This document shows positions 30,888 to 39,799 of a DNA stretch of 42,249 nucleotides, piece after piece. The notes under the pieces were generated by a model that was given only the letters and a program-made list of their open reading frames with translations, did not search any database and had not been told where the DNA came from. This stretch comes from a virus: the IMG/VR virus record IMGVR_UViG_3300027896_000085, positions 1-42,249 of that record; one strand, written 5' to 3'. The stretch's first letter is position 1. Each line of letters opens with the position of its first letter. Position numbers and translations under genes: made by a program.

Positions 30888-31501
30888 TGACACAAACACC
30901 GACAGTGGAGGGAGAAGACCCAAACCAAGTACCACTCCTAGTCAGGGCGGCTCCGGGCCAGGCGGCCTATGTCGCCGCCATGCAGGACTCCGAAGGCAAC
31001 ATTGTCTTCGCAATCGACGCTCAAGGGAATGTCTATTCCACCAGCACCGTCACGCTTGTCGGAAGTGGCGTGTCCCCGTATTTCACATGGGACTCCAAGG
31101 AATCCGAACCATACCCTTCCACACCGGCAATCGGCACGGATTTCTCATACCAACTTCCCGCTGGCTTCCGGTATCGCCTTGAGAGCTTCAACTGGGAGCT
31201 TGAGACATCCGCGACAGTGGCCGACAGGCACACCAGCTTCCAGATATTCCATGGGACAAGGATGATAATGCAATTCCCACAGGGCCTCTTTTCGGTTCAA
31301 CAGGCCGGGCAAGACAACTTCTATGCCTGTTCCCTTGGGATGCCCTACATGGATGGCTCCAATCTGAAGGAGCGCTTCACCATGTTGCCGTACAAGTTGG
31401 ACCTGGCCGCAGGATTGACGCTAAAGACCGTCACCACAGACCTTCAATCGAATGACCAAGTGGACGATGTGGGATGGTTGCTGAGGAAGGTGCCTTTGTG
31501 A
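30884..31501 (+). CDS. Second spike protein with shared N-terminal module
   Basis: A 205-residue protein started by ATGA. Residues 2-55 (MTQTPTVEGEDPNQVPLLV ... DSEGNIVFAIDAQGN) closely match the N-terminus of the 29149 protein. The C-terminal domain is beta-sandwich-like and unrelated to the beta-helix. The shared part is probably what attaches each protein to the virion, with the C-terminal domains providing different binding functions. Confidence 0.65.
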   Translation: MMTQTPTVEGEDPNQVPLLVRAAPGQAAYVAAMQDSEGNIVFAIDAQGNVYSTSTVTLVGSGVSPYFTWDSKESEPYPSTPAIGTDFSYQLPAGFRYRLESFNWELETSATVADRHTSFQIFHGTRMIMQFPQGLFSVQQAGQDNFYACSLGMPYMDGSNLKERFTMLPYKLDLAAGLTLKTVTTDLQSNDQVDDVGWLLRKVPL

Positions 31502-31959
31502 ACATGGAATCGTGGGATGCCATAGACACACAGGCCGCACCGACTTATGCGCCCGGAGGTGGTGGGAACAACCAGCTCCCAAGGGGCAAGAAGTCTATGC
31601 TCCAGTGGCTATCCATAACGCTTGTGACCGGCAACTTCAACGGAAACAGACACCTGTACTGGCCCTTCAAATCTTTCATGTGGGACCCACCAGACAGAAC
31701 CACCAAGATTGCCATACAGACCAAGAGCAAAACGAATGTCTACTTCTGGGGCATCGGGATGCCGTACAGTGATTCGCAGGACTGGTCTTTCAGGACATTC
31801 CCAATCCCGGACCAGATGGAGATGAACGCGGAGTTGCTGTACGCTCTCCCAGGCTTTGACCCACACGCGGATTCGTGGGTGAACATCGTGGGCATAGTCT
31901 GGCCCACCGACCAATTCTATGTCGATTGGTGCTACAAGGTAACGGACGTGAACGAATGA
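31498..31959 (+). CDS. Putative virion protein
   Basis: A 153-residue protein from GTG 31498 (GTGA overlap) or ATG 31504. It is beta-rich with many aromatics (LYWPFKSFMW, VYFWGIGMPY). Its final domain has the same flavour as the C-terminal domain of the preceding spike protein (Trp-rich beta strands and a GMPY motif in both), so the two may be distant relatives. The specific function is unknown. Confidence 0.55.
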   Translation: MNMESWDAIDTQAAPTYAPGGGGNNQLPRGKKSMLQWLSITLVTGNFNGNRHLYWPFKSFMWDPPDRTTKIAIQTKSKTNVYFWGIGMPYSDSQDWSFRTFPIPDQMEMNAELLYALPGFDPHADSWVNIVGIVWPTDQFYVDWCYKVTDVNE

Positions 31960-32951
31960 CGACACTCGATTTGAATGGCACGACACACACGATAGGCGTG
32001 GACTCCAAGGAAACCTACTGGCAGATAGAGGACACATCCCCTGCTCACAACGGCCATCTGGTCCTGGAATCCGGGGCCTACCTCCAGTGGGAAGACCTGG
32101 ATGAAGCAGGATTCACGGCTTCCTGTTCGGACATCACAGTCACGGTCAATGGAGAGGCCGACAGCCCGGCCTACATGAGGTGCGTGGACCTGTTCCCGCA
32201 TCACCCATGGAACCTTCCGCCAGTCACGGCGCACATGGTAGCCACGCGCTGTCACTTCATGGGGGACAAGGGCGAATGGTCGCCCAGTTGGATAGACAAC
32301 CACTGCACATGGGGCGGGGAAGGCTACTGTACGGTGAACGATGTTCGGGCGCTGACTGGGATTACCAGTCAAGGAGCCGCAGGAGTCAGTGACTACCGCA
32401 TCGAGTTGTTCATCAAGAACGCCAGTGACTACATTGACGAGAACACTGGGCGCGTGTGGGACAACCGGGAAGCCCTGAATGAGATACACGACTATGACGG
32501 CAGGGAGTACATCCGGCTCGACCACTGGCCCATCATCGAGCTAGACACAGTGGAGTTCAGGACGGGCTCCAACCCTTCGACTTGGGAGGTCCAGACGATA
32601 GGCCCTGAGAACGATTACGTGGCCCTAGCCACTGAGTTGGGGCAAGGCCTGGTTCATCTTGTGGATGTCCCGGCATACATCCTAGAAGCCATCAGAGTGT
32701 CCTATACATACGGTGCCGATGAGACACCGTACAAGATAAGGCGCATGGCGATGCTCATAGCCTCCATCGACACCTACAAGGCCGCTACCAGTCCGGGCAC
32801 CACCAACATCTACTCCAACGACATCAAGAGCCTCCAGGATGAAGTCGCCAAGTACAATCTCTCCATTGGGGGCCAAATGGGCATCTATGTGGGGAAGCTC
32901 CCATACGACAAGTACACCAAGGGAACCAGGTGGGAGAGACTGTGGCAATAG
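31956..32951 (+). CDS. Head-tail connector-like protein with N-terminal extension
   Basis: A 331-residue protein. The C-terminal 220 residues begin with CTVNDVRALTGI and continue with DYIDENTGRVW, a layout like gp6/gp15-type head-tail connectors. The first 110 residues are an added Cys/His-containing beta domain that includes RCHFMG and NHCTWGG and may bind a metal. It is predicted to sit beneath the portal. The start is an ATGA overlap. Confidence 0.6.
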   Translation: MTTLDLNGTTHTIGVDSKETYWQIEDTSPAHNGHLVLESGAYLQWEDLDEAGFTASCSDITVTVNGEADSPAYMRCVDLFPHHPWNLPPVTAHMVATRCHFMGDKGEWSPSWIDNHCTWGGEGYCTVNDVRALTGITSQGAAGVSDYRIELFIKNASDYIDENTGRVWDNREALNEIHDYDGREYIRLDHWPIIELDTVEFRTGSNPSTWEVQTIGPENDYVALATELGQGLVHLVDVPAYILEAIRVSYTYGADETPYKIRRMAMLIASIDTYKAATSPGTTNIYSNDIKSLQDEVAKYNLSIGGQMGIYVGKLPYDKYTKGTRWERLWQ

Positions 32952-33355
32952 ACTTGGCCGGGAGTATAGTCACGCTCCTGGTGGACCAGTGGATTAAGGC
33001 GAACACGACCAGGCTAATCACGCCCATCATCGACAGAGATGCCGAATTGGAGGCCTGGAACGCCCCACAGAGAATCTGTGTCCGTGAGATGCAAAGCACA
33101 CATCGCGTCATGGACTTGGCAAATGCCGTACAAGAGGTCACCAGAATGTACCAGGCCGACTTGTACGCGCTCGACAGGGATGACGCGCTCGACATGAGAA
33201 CAGAGGTGGACAGAATCATCAACGCCAACAACAACGACCCATTCAACGGCGTGGTATTCATCGTCCAGGGGAAGTGGGAAGACCTCACTGGCTCCAGTGG
33301 AAACTACTTCAGGTACACCTGTACGCTCCAGGCAACGAGCTATGCAAATGCGTGA
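32942..33355 (+). CDS. Putative tail terminator/completion protein
   Basis: About 137 residues from the GTG at 32942; GTG at 32930 is also possible. It lies between the connector-like gene and the tail tube gene, the usual place for a tail terminator. The sequence is alpha/beta with ERICV-like RICVREMQS and a final beta hairpin (YFRYTCTLQATSY), in keeping with that fold. Assignment rests mainly on position. Confidence 0.5.
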   Translation: MAIDLAGSIVTLLVDQWIKANTTRLITPIIDRDAELEAWNAPQRICVREMQSTHRVMDLANAVQEVTRMYQADLYALDRDDALDMRTEVDRIINANNNDPFNGVVFIVQGKWEDLTGSSGNYFRYTCTLQATSYANA

Positions 33356-33364
33356 GGGATAGAC

Positions 33365-34321
33365 ATGGCAAGTTACACAACGGGCCAAATCAAGAGACTG
33401 TACTATGTGGACGAGTCAGTGTACGCCACGACACCGGCAAGCGCCTTGGGGTACAGTGGAGAGATAGCCGGATTCAAGATGGACTGCAACTTCAACCCTG
33501 AACTGGTCTACCTGGCCGGGATGAGGAGTTTCCAAGCGTCGTACAGGGGCCCATACGATGTTGGCTTCACCTACAAGGCCATCTGTCGCATCTATGATGC
33601 TGGGAAGGGCGCTTGGAACTGGACGGACTTCTGGGCCAAGTACGGCATGGGACTGACCACTGGGATGAGTCTGACGGACTCCCTACCTACCTTCTCGGCC
33701 TTGACTGGGAAGACAGTGGGCGCGAACAACTACTACAACCTGTGGAACGGCTGTAAGGCCAACAAGCTCTCCATATCGTGCGACAAGCCCGGAACAGCGA
33801 TACAGTGGGAGATGGACTGCCTGGCCCAGATGGTCGAGTGGGACACGGACAAGACCTTCATCGGGCTCCAATCGGTCACTGTGGGAGCCGACCCAACACC
33901 GCCCACAAGCGCCATCCTGGCCTGGAAGGGCAATCTCCGCATCGACCTTGGAGCAGGGCTCACGACCATCTACCCAAGCAAGTTTGCTCTGGAGGTCAAT
34001 CACAATCTCCGCCGAGACTATGGCATCGTGACTGGGAATGACACCATCAACTATCCTGTCGCCACATGGCTCCAGGAAGACAAAGCAGAGGTCACGCTCG
34101 ACATGACGCTCCCACACGGAACAGAGACATTCAACGCCGCCAAGAAGGATGGGACGGCTGTGCTGTCGGCAACGATTCCACTGGGCAACAAGACGCTCAC
34201 GCTCTATGGCGGAGTGTTCGACGCCAGTGACTTCCCGGACTACACACAGGCGGCCATGGAGGAGTCGGTCAAGATTCACTTTGGCGGGACATCGCCCAAT
34301 GCGGCAATCGTCCTGGCCTAA
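33365..34321 (+). CDS. Major tail tube protein
   Basis: A 318-residue protein. It lies after the connector genes and before the assembly chaperone, with a beta-rich sequence. TIPLGNKTLTLYGGVFD and a C-terminal MEESVKIHFGG resemble TP901-1/SPP1-type tail tube proteins, which stack as hexamer rings. No contractile sheath gene was seen, so the virion is probably siphovirus-like with a non-contractile tail. Confidence 0.68.
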   Translation: MASYTTGQIKRLYYVDESVYATTPASALGYSGEIAGFKMDCNFNPELVYLAGMRSFQASYRGPYDVGFTYKAICRIYDAGKGAWNWTDFWAKYGMGLTTGMSLTDSLPTFSALTGKTVGANNYYNLWNGCKANKLSISCDKPGTAIQWEMDCLAQMVEWDTDKTFIGLQSVTVGADPTPPTSAILAWKGNLRIDLGAGLTTIYPSKFALEVNHNLRRDYGIVTGNDTINYPVATWLQEDKAEVTLDMTLPHGTETFNAAKKDGTAVLSATIPLGNKTLTLYGGVFDASDFPDYTQAAMEESVKIHFGGTSPNAAIVLA

Positions 34322-34388
34322 CCAGGGGGACAATGATGCCCCATGTCCGGCCACTAGGCCGAGACTGAAAGAAACACAGGTGAAGCAA

Positions 34389-35021
34389 ATGGAAACGCCA
34401 TGGATAGAGTATGACGGTGGAGCGCCGAACATCGACCTGAAGGACAGAGTCCCCATAAAGGACTTGCTGGCCGACCACAGGAAGCAGTGGACGCTGAAGA
34501 CACATCTTGGAACGCTCATCCTCAAGCGGCTCACCAGAGTCTCCATGGAACAGGTCGCAATCCGCCTGGCCCAGAAGAATGAGGAGTACATGAAACTCGG
34601 TGAGGCCAAGGCTCCTCTGTGGGAGAAGATACAAGCCGGTGGGGAGCTTACGCCAGAGGAGTTTCAAGAGGCCGCCGACATCGCTTCCAAGATGGCCCCA
34701 TTCATCATGGAGTTTAGCCTTCCATGCTTTGTGGAGCCGACACTCAACAACATAGAGGAGTATGACGCGCTCATCTCCCACCTCCATCCAGACGAACAGA
34801 CGGCCCTCAAGAACCTCATCGCCGAGCTAGTCAAGCCCGGCGATGTCAAGTCTGTGGGGAATGGAGCCCTCACCATCGCCAAGGAGTTCAATGTCCCATT
34901 GGCCTCAGACCTGACCATGGAGAACATGACGGCCAAGCAGTATGCCGCGCTCCAAGGGACTCTTGAGGAACAAGCCAGGCAAGTCGAACAGGAGCTAAAG
35001 AAGGTTGCTAAACCTCAGTGA
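34389..35021 (+). CDS. Probable tail assembly chaperone
   Basis: A 210-residue, helical, acidic protein between the tail tube and the tape-measure-like genes, the standard place for tail assembly chaperones. AGGTGA (34378-34383) is its ribosome binding site; the GTG at 34380 is an alternative. The region near the stop overlaps the next frame by 17 bases, where a programmed +1 shift is possible, as many tail chaperone genes use frameshifting. Confidence 0.6.
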   Translation: METPWIEYDGGAPNIDLKDRVPIKDLLADHRKQWTLKTHLGTLILKRLTRVSMEQVAIRLAQKNEEYMKLGEAKAPLWEKIQAGGELTPEEFQEAADIASKMAPFIMEFSLPCFVEPTLNNIEEYDALISHLHPDEQTALKNLIAELVKPGDVKSVGNGALTIAKEFNVPLASDLTMENMTAKQYAALQGTLEEQARQVEQELKKVAKPQ

Positions 35022-35547
35022 CGACATCGAGTGGACTTTCACAATGGACGAGTCCGTCAGTGGGCAGATGAAGAGCGCAAGCTCTCAAGCCGCTGTAACC
35101 ATCGGAGGGACTGGCTACGCCATGGGTCACGCCACCACGGGCATCATAGCGTTGAAGGGGAAGTTTCGGCCAGAGGGAGGCATCATCCGACTGTTCCATA
35201 CGCTCCATGTCATAGGTGTGGAGTCGGATTCAGCCCGGAAGGTCACAATCCAGTTGGCGGCAGTCATGGGGGCTCTGTACGGGGCTCTGATGCTCCTCAG
35301 TGGAGTACAAGCCGTCTTCAAGGCCAGGGCCGCTTACTTGACGCTGGTGGCCGCCGCAGAGACAACAATCAAAGCCGCCACGCTCCAGTGGCATATGATA
35401 ATCATGGCCGTCATTGGGACAGCCGCTGTCTATGTCGGCCTCCAACTAGGCTCTGGGGCCTGGAAACTCCCCAGTGTCAATCTCAACAATCACCATGACT
35501 CCCAGAAGGCCGTCAAGGCCGGGATGTCTCAAGCCACAGGAGGCTAA
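35005..35547 (+). CDS. Short tape-measure-like membrane protein, paralogue A
   Basis: A 180-residue protein from a TTG start at 35005, or made by frameshift from the chaperone gene. The N-terminus has DIEWTFTMDESVSGQM; the middle has RLFHTLHVIGVESD followed by hydrophobic helices (LAAVMGALYGALMLLSG, HMIIMAVIGTAAVYVGL). The next protein shares these landmarks. Tape measures set tail length and often contain such hydrophobic helices, but this is far shorter than usual. Confidence 0.55.
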   Translation: MLNLSDDIEWTFTMDESVSGQMKSASSQAAVTIGGTGYAMGHATTGIIALKGKFRPEGGIIRLFHTLHVIGVESDSARKVTIQLAAVMGALYGALMLLSGVQAVFKARAAYLTLVAAAETTIKAATLQWHMIIMAVIGTAAVYVGLQLGSGAWKLPSVNLNNHHDSQKAVKAGMSQATGG

Positions 35548-35549
35548 CC

Positions 35550-36125
35550 ATGGATGCCGCCGACATACAGTACAACTTCTATGTGAACGACCAGATGACA
35601 GGACAACTGGCGAACATTCAAGCTTCCAGTGAACAACTCAGGGCCTCCACAGAGCAGACCGGGAATGCCGCCCAAGCGACCACCATCAAGTTCATGGGGG
35701 AGTTGATGGCCGTCATGGCCCTGTACTCCGGCTTCAGAAGGCTCACCATGTCTCTCCACACACTGGGCCTCATGTCCGACCAAAACTACCAGACCATGAT
35801 GAAGTTTGCCGCCGCCATCGGACTGGTGGTGTCGGTCTTCCAGATGGTCAAGGGAGTCACCATGCTCATCAGGAGCCTCAGAGAGGCCGAGATTGGGCTG
35901 GCTCTCGTGGAGACTTACAGAGCCATCCTCAACAATCCGGCCAAGCTCGGCCTAGCCATCGCGGGAGTGGCCGCCGCAGGTGTCGCTGTTGGTGCCCTTG
36001 CTGGAATGGCGATGGGCGGTGGAGGGAAGACCACGGTGACCCAGAATGTCTCCTTTGGTGGTTACGCATCGCCCCAGGCACAGAGAGACACCGCAAGGAC
36101 GACCATGGAGTACGCCAGTGGGTAA
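35550..36125 (+). CDS. Short tape-measure-like membrane protein, paralogue B
   Basis: A 191-residue protein with a good ribosome binding site (CAGGAGG, 35538-35544). It parallels the preceding protein: DIQYNFYVNDQMTGQL at the start, RLTMSLHTLGLMSD in the middle, then FAAAIGLVVSVFQMVKG and a Gly/Ala-rich helix IAGVAAAGVAVGALAG. The C-terminus is Gly-rich and polar. A duplication followed by divergence explains the pair. Two such short proteins may together replace one long tape measure. Confidence 0.58.
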   Translation: MDAADIQYNFYVNDQMTGQLANIQASSEQLRASTEQTGNAAQATTIKFMGELMAVMALYSGFRRLTMSLHTLGLMSDQNYQTMMKFAAAIGLVVSVFQMVKGVTMLIRSLREAEIGLALVETYRAILNNPAKLGLAIAGVAAAGVAVGALAGMAMGGGGKTTVTQNVSFGGYASPQAQRDTARTTMEYASG

Positions 36126-36137
36126 GGAAGTGAAGAC

Positions 36138-36974
36138 ATGACAGTCACATGGAACCAATGCACAAAGACCGGCTCTTGGGCAGACCCAACGGTGTGGAAC
36201 CAGGGCCATGTCCCGACAGTCGATGAAGGAGTCAAGGTTACAGGCAACTTCATAGTGGCCGCCACCGCTGGGAGTTTCCCATTCAGATACATCGACATCG
36301 ATGGTGGGACGCTCAACATCTCATACAATGCCGCCATGCAGGGGAAGGACTTGGCGGTGGACCCGGCAGACCACACACCGGCTTGGCACATCCGCGTCAG
36401 GAACACGGCCAACTCAAAGCTGACTGGCTACCAGACCTACAACGGCTGGTCCCAACTGGGGAGCATAGAAAACAACCCCATCAACCGGCTCAACTTCATG
36501 GTGGAGACTCCGAGCGCCACCAGCCCGATAATCGACTGGATGGAGGAGTCCACGGCCCAGCGCTGGTTCACCCTTGTCCCGTCCCATGTATCGACCTTCC
36601 TGGGGAATGACTCGACATGGGTGTGGTTCAACCAGAAGGGGAGCGCACTGCCCTTCCCCAAGAGCCTGTACCTGACTTCAGTGTCCCATCCAGACCGGAC
36701 TCCCATCATCGTCACACACACGATAGAGGACAGGATTGGGGACAAGGTCTACAAGAACGGGGAACACAGCGGCACGGTTCAACTCGATGGAGTCTTCCAG
36801 ATGACAGGAAGGCCCGATGTGGACCTCAAGGTTCTCCGGGACACCAACAACCTCTTGGCGTTCATCAGTCCGTATGTGACGCTAAACAGGTGCTATGTGG
36901 ACTCCCTAAAGTTCAAGCCCGGCCCTGGAAGCTCCTGGGTTCAGTTCACCATGACGCTCATTGAGGTCATCTGA
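36138..36974 (+). CDS. Distal tail-like protein
   Basis: A 278-residue beta-rich protein following the tape-measure-like pair. The N-terminus (CTKTGSWADPTVWNQG) recalls a surface-type W-x-x-P-x-x-W-x-x-G repeat. The C-terminal YVTLNRCYVDSLKF ... FTMTLIEVI resembles the end of phage distal tail proteins. It probably forms part of the tail tip. It overlaps the next gene by one base (TGATG). Confidence 0.55.
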   Translation: MTVTWNQCTKTGSWADPTVWNQGHVPTVDEGVKVTGNFIVAATAGSFPFRYIDIDGGTLNISYNAAMQGKDLAVDPADHTPAWHIRVRNTANSKLTGYQTYNGWSQLGSIENNPINRLNFMVETPSATSPIIDWMEESTAQRWFTLVPSHVSTFLGNDSTWVWFNQKGSALPFPKSLYLTSVSHPDRTPIIVTHTIEDRIGDKVYKNGEHSGTVQLDGVFQMTGRPDVDLKVLRDTNNLLAFISPYVTLNRCYVDSLKFKPGPGSSWVQFTMTLIEVI

Positions 36975-39262
36975 TGACTGGCTACCAACTGACCATCTAC
37001 AAGCCCGGTGGCGGGATTCTGAGCATCCACTCCATGGGCCGGATGGTGGAAAACTCCCGACTCCTTGACTGGACCGAGAACCAGACGGCTTCCTTGTCCT
37101 TCTCACTCGCCAATCGAGAAGGTGGGGCAAGCAACTTCCTGGACTCCACATTCAACCTATGGGAGGGAGGCTCGTACACTGGAGCCCTCCAACTGGGGAT
37201 GCGTGTGTACTACCGGATTGTGTCCTCTGTGGACGGCTCTTGGTACGATGCCTTCTGGGGGACGATAACCGACATGAGCCAGGGCACGGACGGTGTCCTC
37301 AATGTCACCTGCTCCGACGACATGGCGAAGATGGAAGCCATCTCAGTCGCCAAGACCATCTTCAACAACTATGTGGACGACAGTGGACAGTACAGGGACT
37401 CCTCTGGTGGCGTGTATCGCTTTGGAGCCAGTGGACTACCTGGTGACATCGTCTGGCCTCCCGTACAAATCCTGAACGGCAACAACGACATAGAGGCCCT
37501 TGGGACGCCCATCAATATGTGGTCCACGCCGAACAGCAACACTGGGACGGAATGGAATGGCGTCGGGCACAAGGTCTGTCAGGCGGTGGCTCCCCACGAC
37601 ATCATTGGAAGCGTCAGACTTCACTACAAGGCGGGAGGTTCCAACACAGCCGATGTTCGACTCAGCATCCAAAGCGATTCCAGTGGCTATCCCAGTGGAA
37701 CGATTGTAGGCAATTTGTCTGTAACTGTCGCCACCATCAATACCGGTGTTTGGCGCACCAATGTGTATGGCTTCACCAGTGGCTCCTGTACCAAACTCGA
37801 CAGGGCCCAACGGTACTGGATTGTGGTCGAGCCAGTGGGCGACACTTCAGTCTGTGATGTCCAGTTTGGGTGTGATGACGGCAACTCGTACACCTATCCA
37901 GACCACCAGTACTATGACGGCTCCTGGCACAGCGTCACTGGGACTTGCCTCTTGGCTGATGTGTACTATGTCGATTACGACACTGTCACTCCATCGACCA
38001 CATACTACTCTGGTGGCTACATCTATATGCCGAGCATCACGAGTCCATGCGCGGATGCTGGCGGGGCCTACAACGCCCAGTGTCGGTATTCGGCCTACCG
38101 TGGGACAATCACACTGGAAGACATCGCCACCAACCTCATCGGCCTTGCCGGATTTGTGGGGTATGCTTCTCCCAACTGTGACCGAACCTTCGGCCTGTAC
38201 CGGACAAGGGGCCGTTCCATAGCAGAGTGTCTCCGGGAGATTGCTGACGTGTTCGAGACAAGTGGCCCGTACAGTGGCTCCCAACACGCCATCAGTGTCT
38301 ACTGGGATGGGAGCGCCCCACGGTGCTATTTCCTCAGACGATTGAACCTGAACGACACCAGTGTCCTGACCTTCCAACATCCCAAGGACGGCTCCACCAA
38401 CAATGTCATCATGTCTGTGGACCTCCGCAAGATGGTCAAGATGCGACCCAGTGGAGTCATCGTGACCGGACAATCGGGAGATAACAAGCCGCTAGTCAGG
38501 GGTTATGATGACCGGAGCCTGGGAGCGTCCAGCTTCAGGACGAACAGTGGAATCCCACTGACCTACACAGAGTATGATGAGAGCCTGACCACCATGGCCG
38601 AAGTGGACGCCAGGGCCTCCACGCGGATGAAGTCGTTTAAGCGGGATACCTGGGAGGGCCGGATTACACTGTCCGGTGTGTACCCCGAATTGAGGGACTT
38701 TGGGACGGGCGACATGGGAACGCATGGTTCTGGGCAGATATTCACGCTGTACTGGAGTCCACTGGGAATCTCCAATCAGAAGTTCAAGGTCAAAGGACTC
38801 CGCTTCACGAAGTACACCACAGAGGTTCAAGTCACGAACAACGACACCCTTATGGACAACAAGCTGACCAAGGGGATGTCCACAGCGTACAAGAGTGAAT
38901 CCTTCCTGACGCCCGATGACCCGGCCACAGACCTGGTGTTCACCTGCTATGAGGATTCTGTACCGGCCTACACGACGGGCATGACCATGACGCTCAACAA
39001 GGCCGCTGGGCCAGCTTGGCTTGACGGGCTCAACTGGGTTCCATGTACGGTCTTCATCGACACTGACCTCAACCAGAGGGTCTACCATGCCGAGTTTGAG
39101 ATGAACAACGGATACACCACTGGGAGCGACAGAGTGGTTTCCATCTCCCTCTGGCATGGATGGCCTGTGGAAACGAACAGGTACACCCTCACGACAGCAG
39201 AGCAATTCCCGAAGTGGACGACAACAAGGGTCATCGTTGAGTACCGCACCAAGAACGCCTAG
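36974..39262 (+). CDS. Large tail-tip protein with carbohydrate-binding-like insert
   Basis: A 762-residue protein, the last gene of the late operon. The N-terminus (WTENQTASLSFSLANREGG) resembles baseplate hub proteins. Residues about 190-330 form a Cys-containing beta domain (SVRLHYKAGG, VRLSIQSDSSGYPSG, YWIVVEPVG) resembling the lectin-like 'choice-of-anchor' or surface-protein domains. A hub-like tail continues to the C-terminus. It is thus a probable tail tip with an embedded host-binding domain. A hairpin follows its stop. Confidence 0.6.
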   Translation: MTGYQLTIYKPGGGILSIHSMGRMVENSRLLDWTENQTASLSFSLANREGGASNFLDSTFNLWEGGSYTGALQLGMRVYYRIVSSVDGSWYDAFWGTITDMSQGTDGVLNVTCSDDMAKMEAISVAKTIFNNYVDDSGQYRDSSGGVYRFGASGLPGDIVWPPVQILNGNNDIEALGTPINMWSTPNSNTGTEWNGVGHKVCQAVAPHDIIGSVRLHYKAGGSNTADVRLSIQSDSSGYPSGTIVGNLSVTVATINTGVWRTNVYGFTSGSCTKLDRAQRYWIVVEPVGDTSVCDVQFGCDDGNSYTYPDHQYYDGSWHSVTGTCLLADVYYVDYDTVTPSTTYYSGGYIYMPSITSPCADAGGAYNAQCRYSAYRGTITLEDIATNLIGLAGFVGYASPNCDRTFGLYRTRGRSIAECLREIADVFETSGPYSGSQHAISVYWDGSAPRCYFLRRLNLNDTSVLTFQHPKDGSTNNVIMSVDLRKMVKMRPSGVIVTGQSGDNKPLVRGYDDRSLGASSFRTNSGIPLTYTEYDESLTTMAEVDARASTRMKSFKRDTWEGRITLSGVYPELRDFGTGDMGTHGSGQIFTLYWSPLGISNQKFKVKGLRFTKYTTEVQVTNNDTLMDNKLTKGMSTAYKSESFLTPDDPATDLVFTCYEDSVPAYTTGMTMTLNKAAGPAWLDGLNWVPCTVFIDTDLNQRVYHAEFEMNNGYTTGSDRVVSISLWHGWPVETNRYTLTTAEQFPKWTTTRVIVEYRTKNA

Positions 39263-39263
39263 T

Positions 39264-39280
39264 CATCCCTTCTTGGGATG
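39264..39280 (+). terminator. Short hairpin after the late operon
   Basis: CATCCC (39264-39269) and GGGATG (39275-39280) pair around a TTCTT loop two bases after the stop of the last late gene. No U-run follows, so it may stabilise or end the transcript by an archaeal-type mechanism. Confidence 0.5.
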
Positions 39281-39343
39281 TCTGTATAGGTGTATCGACC
39301 TTCGCATGGCCTGAAGCAAAAACGGTCAATGGGTTCGTGTGGA

Positions 39344-39372
39344 GATATAGATATAGATATCGATATCGATAC
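39344..39372. repeat. GATATA/GATATC hexamer repeat
   Basis: Four hexamer units (two GATATA then two GATATC) plus a partial GATAC are directly followed by a pyrimidine-rich strand CTCCACTCCTCCACC. This AT-rich patch in an otherwise GC-rich genome could be a DNA unwinding element or cluster of TATA-like sites. Confidence 0.65.
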
Positions 39373-39673
39373 TCCACTCCTCCACCACTCACCTTCTCCA
39401 CTCCTCTCCCAATGAGGTTGTCCGTTTGTTGTGGCGATAAAGGGCAGGACAAGGCCCTAGTTGGGGACACTGGAGGCACCGATATCTACCCTCTATAATC
39501 CCCCTTGCCCCCATGGCGAATCCCGACACAGACGGCCAGACTCGACATGGAGCCACTGGACGGTACTCCCATGGCGGAGGGCCTACTCCTCAGTGGATTT
39601 TAGCAGTGCTTTGTAGTTACACAGCGCCAGCCATGGCCGGGAACAAGACCGTGGGGGATTCGTGTGGCGGGAA

Positions 39674-39729
39674 AGCCGAGAAGGGTTTATGTGGTCGGAC
39701 ACCCTAGAGGGAGTTGTCCCAACTCGGCT
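39674..39729 (+). ncRNA. Structured RNA candidate, multi-stem element 1
   Basis: Outer arms AGCCGAG (39674-39680) and CTCGGCT (39723-39729) can enclose AGGGT (39682-39686) paired with ACCCT (39701-39705). GAGTTG (39711-39716) can alternatively pair with CAACTC (39720-39725), giving mutually exclusive folds. No known RNA family is recognised. It might be a viral regulatory RNA or DNA cruciform. Confidence 0.4.
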
Positions 39730-39799
39730 GAAGCCCGGTGCCTTAACGCCCTGGGGTGTGTGGCTGAAACCTGGGAAATGTGTGATGGCCCTGTGGGGT

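Noticed and set aside
33683-34609. 308-codon minus-strand open frame opposite the tail tube gene
   Set aside because: It is a shadow of the tail tube and chaperone genes and spans two real genes on the opposite strand.
39513-39707. 64-residue open frame in the long non-coding region, with a TATA-like sequence upstream
   Set aside because: Composition is unlike the real genes, there is no ribosome binding site, and the frame crosses the inverted repeat starting at 39674.
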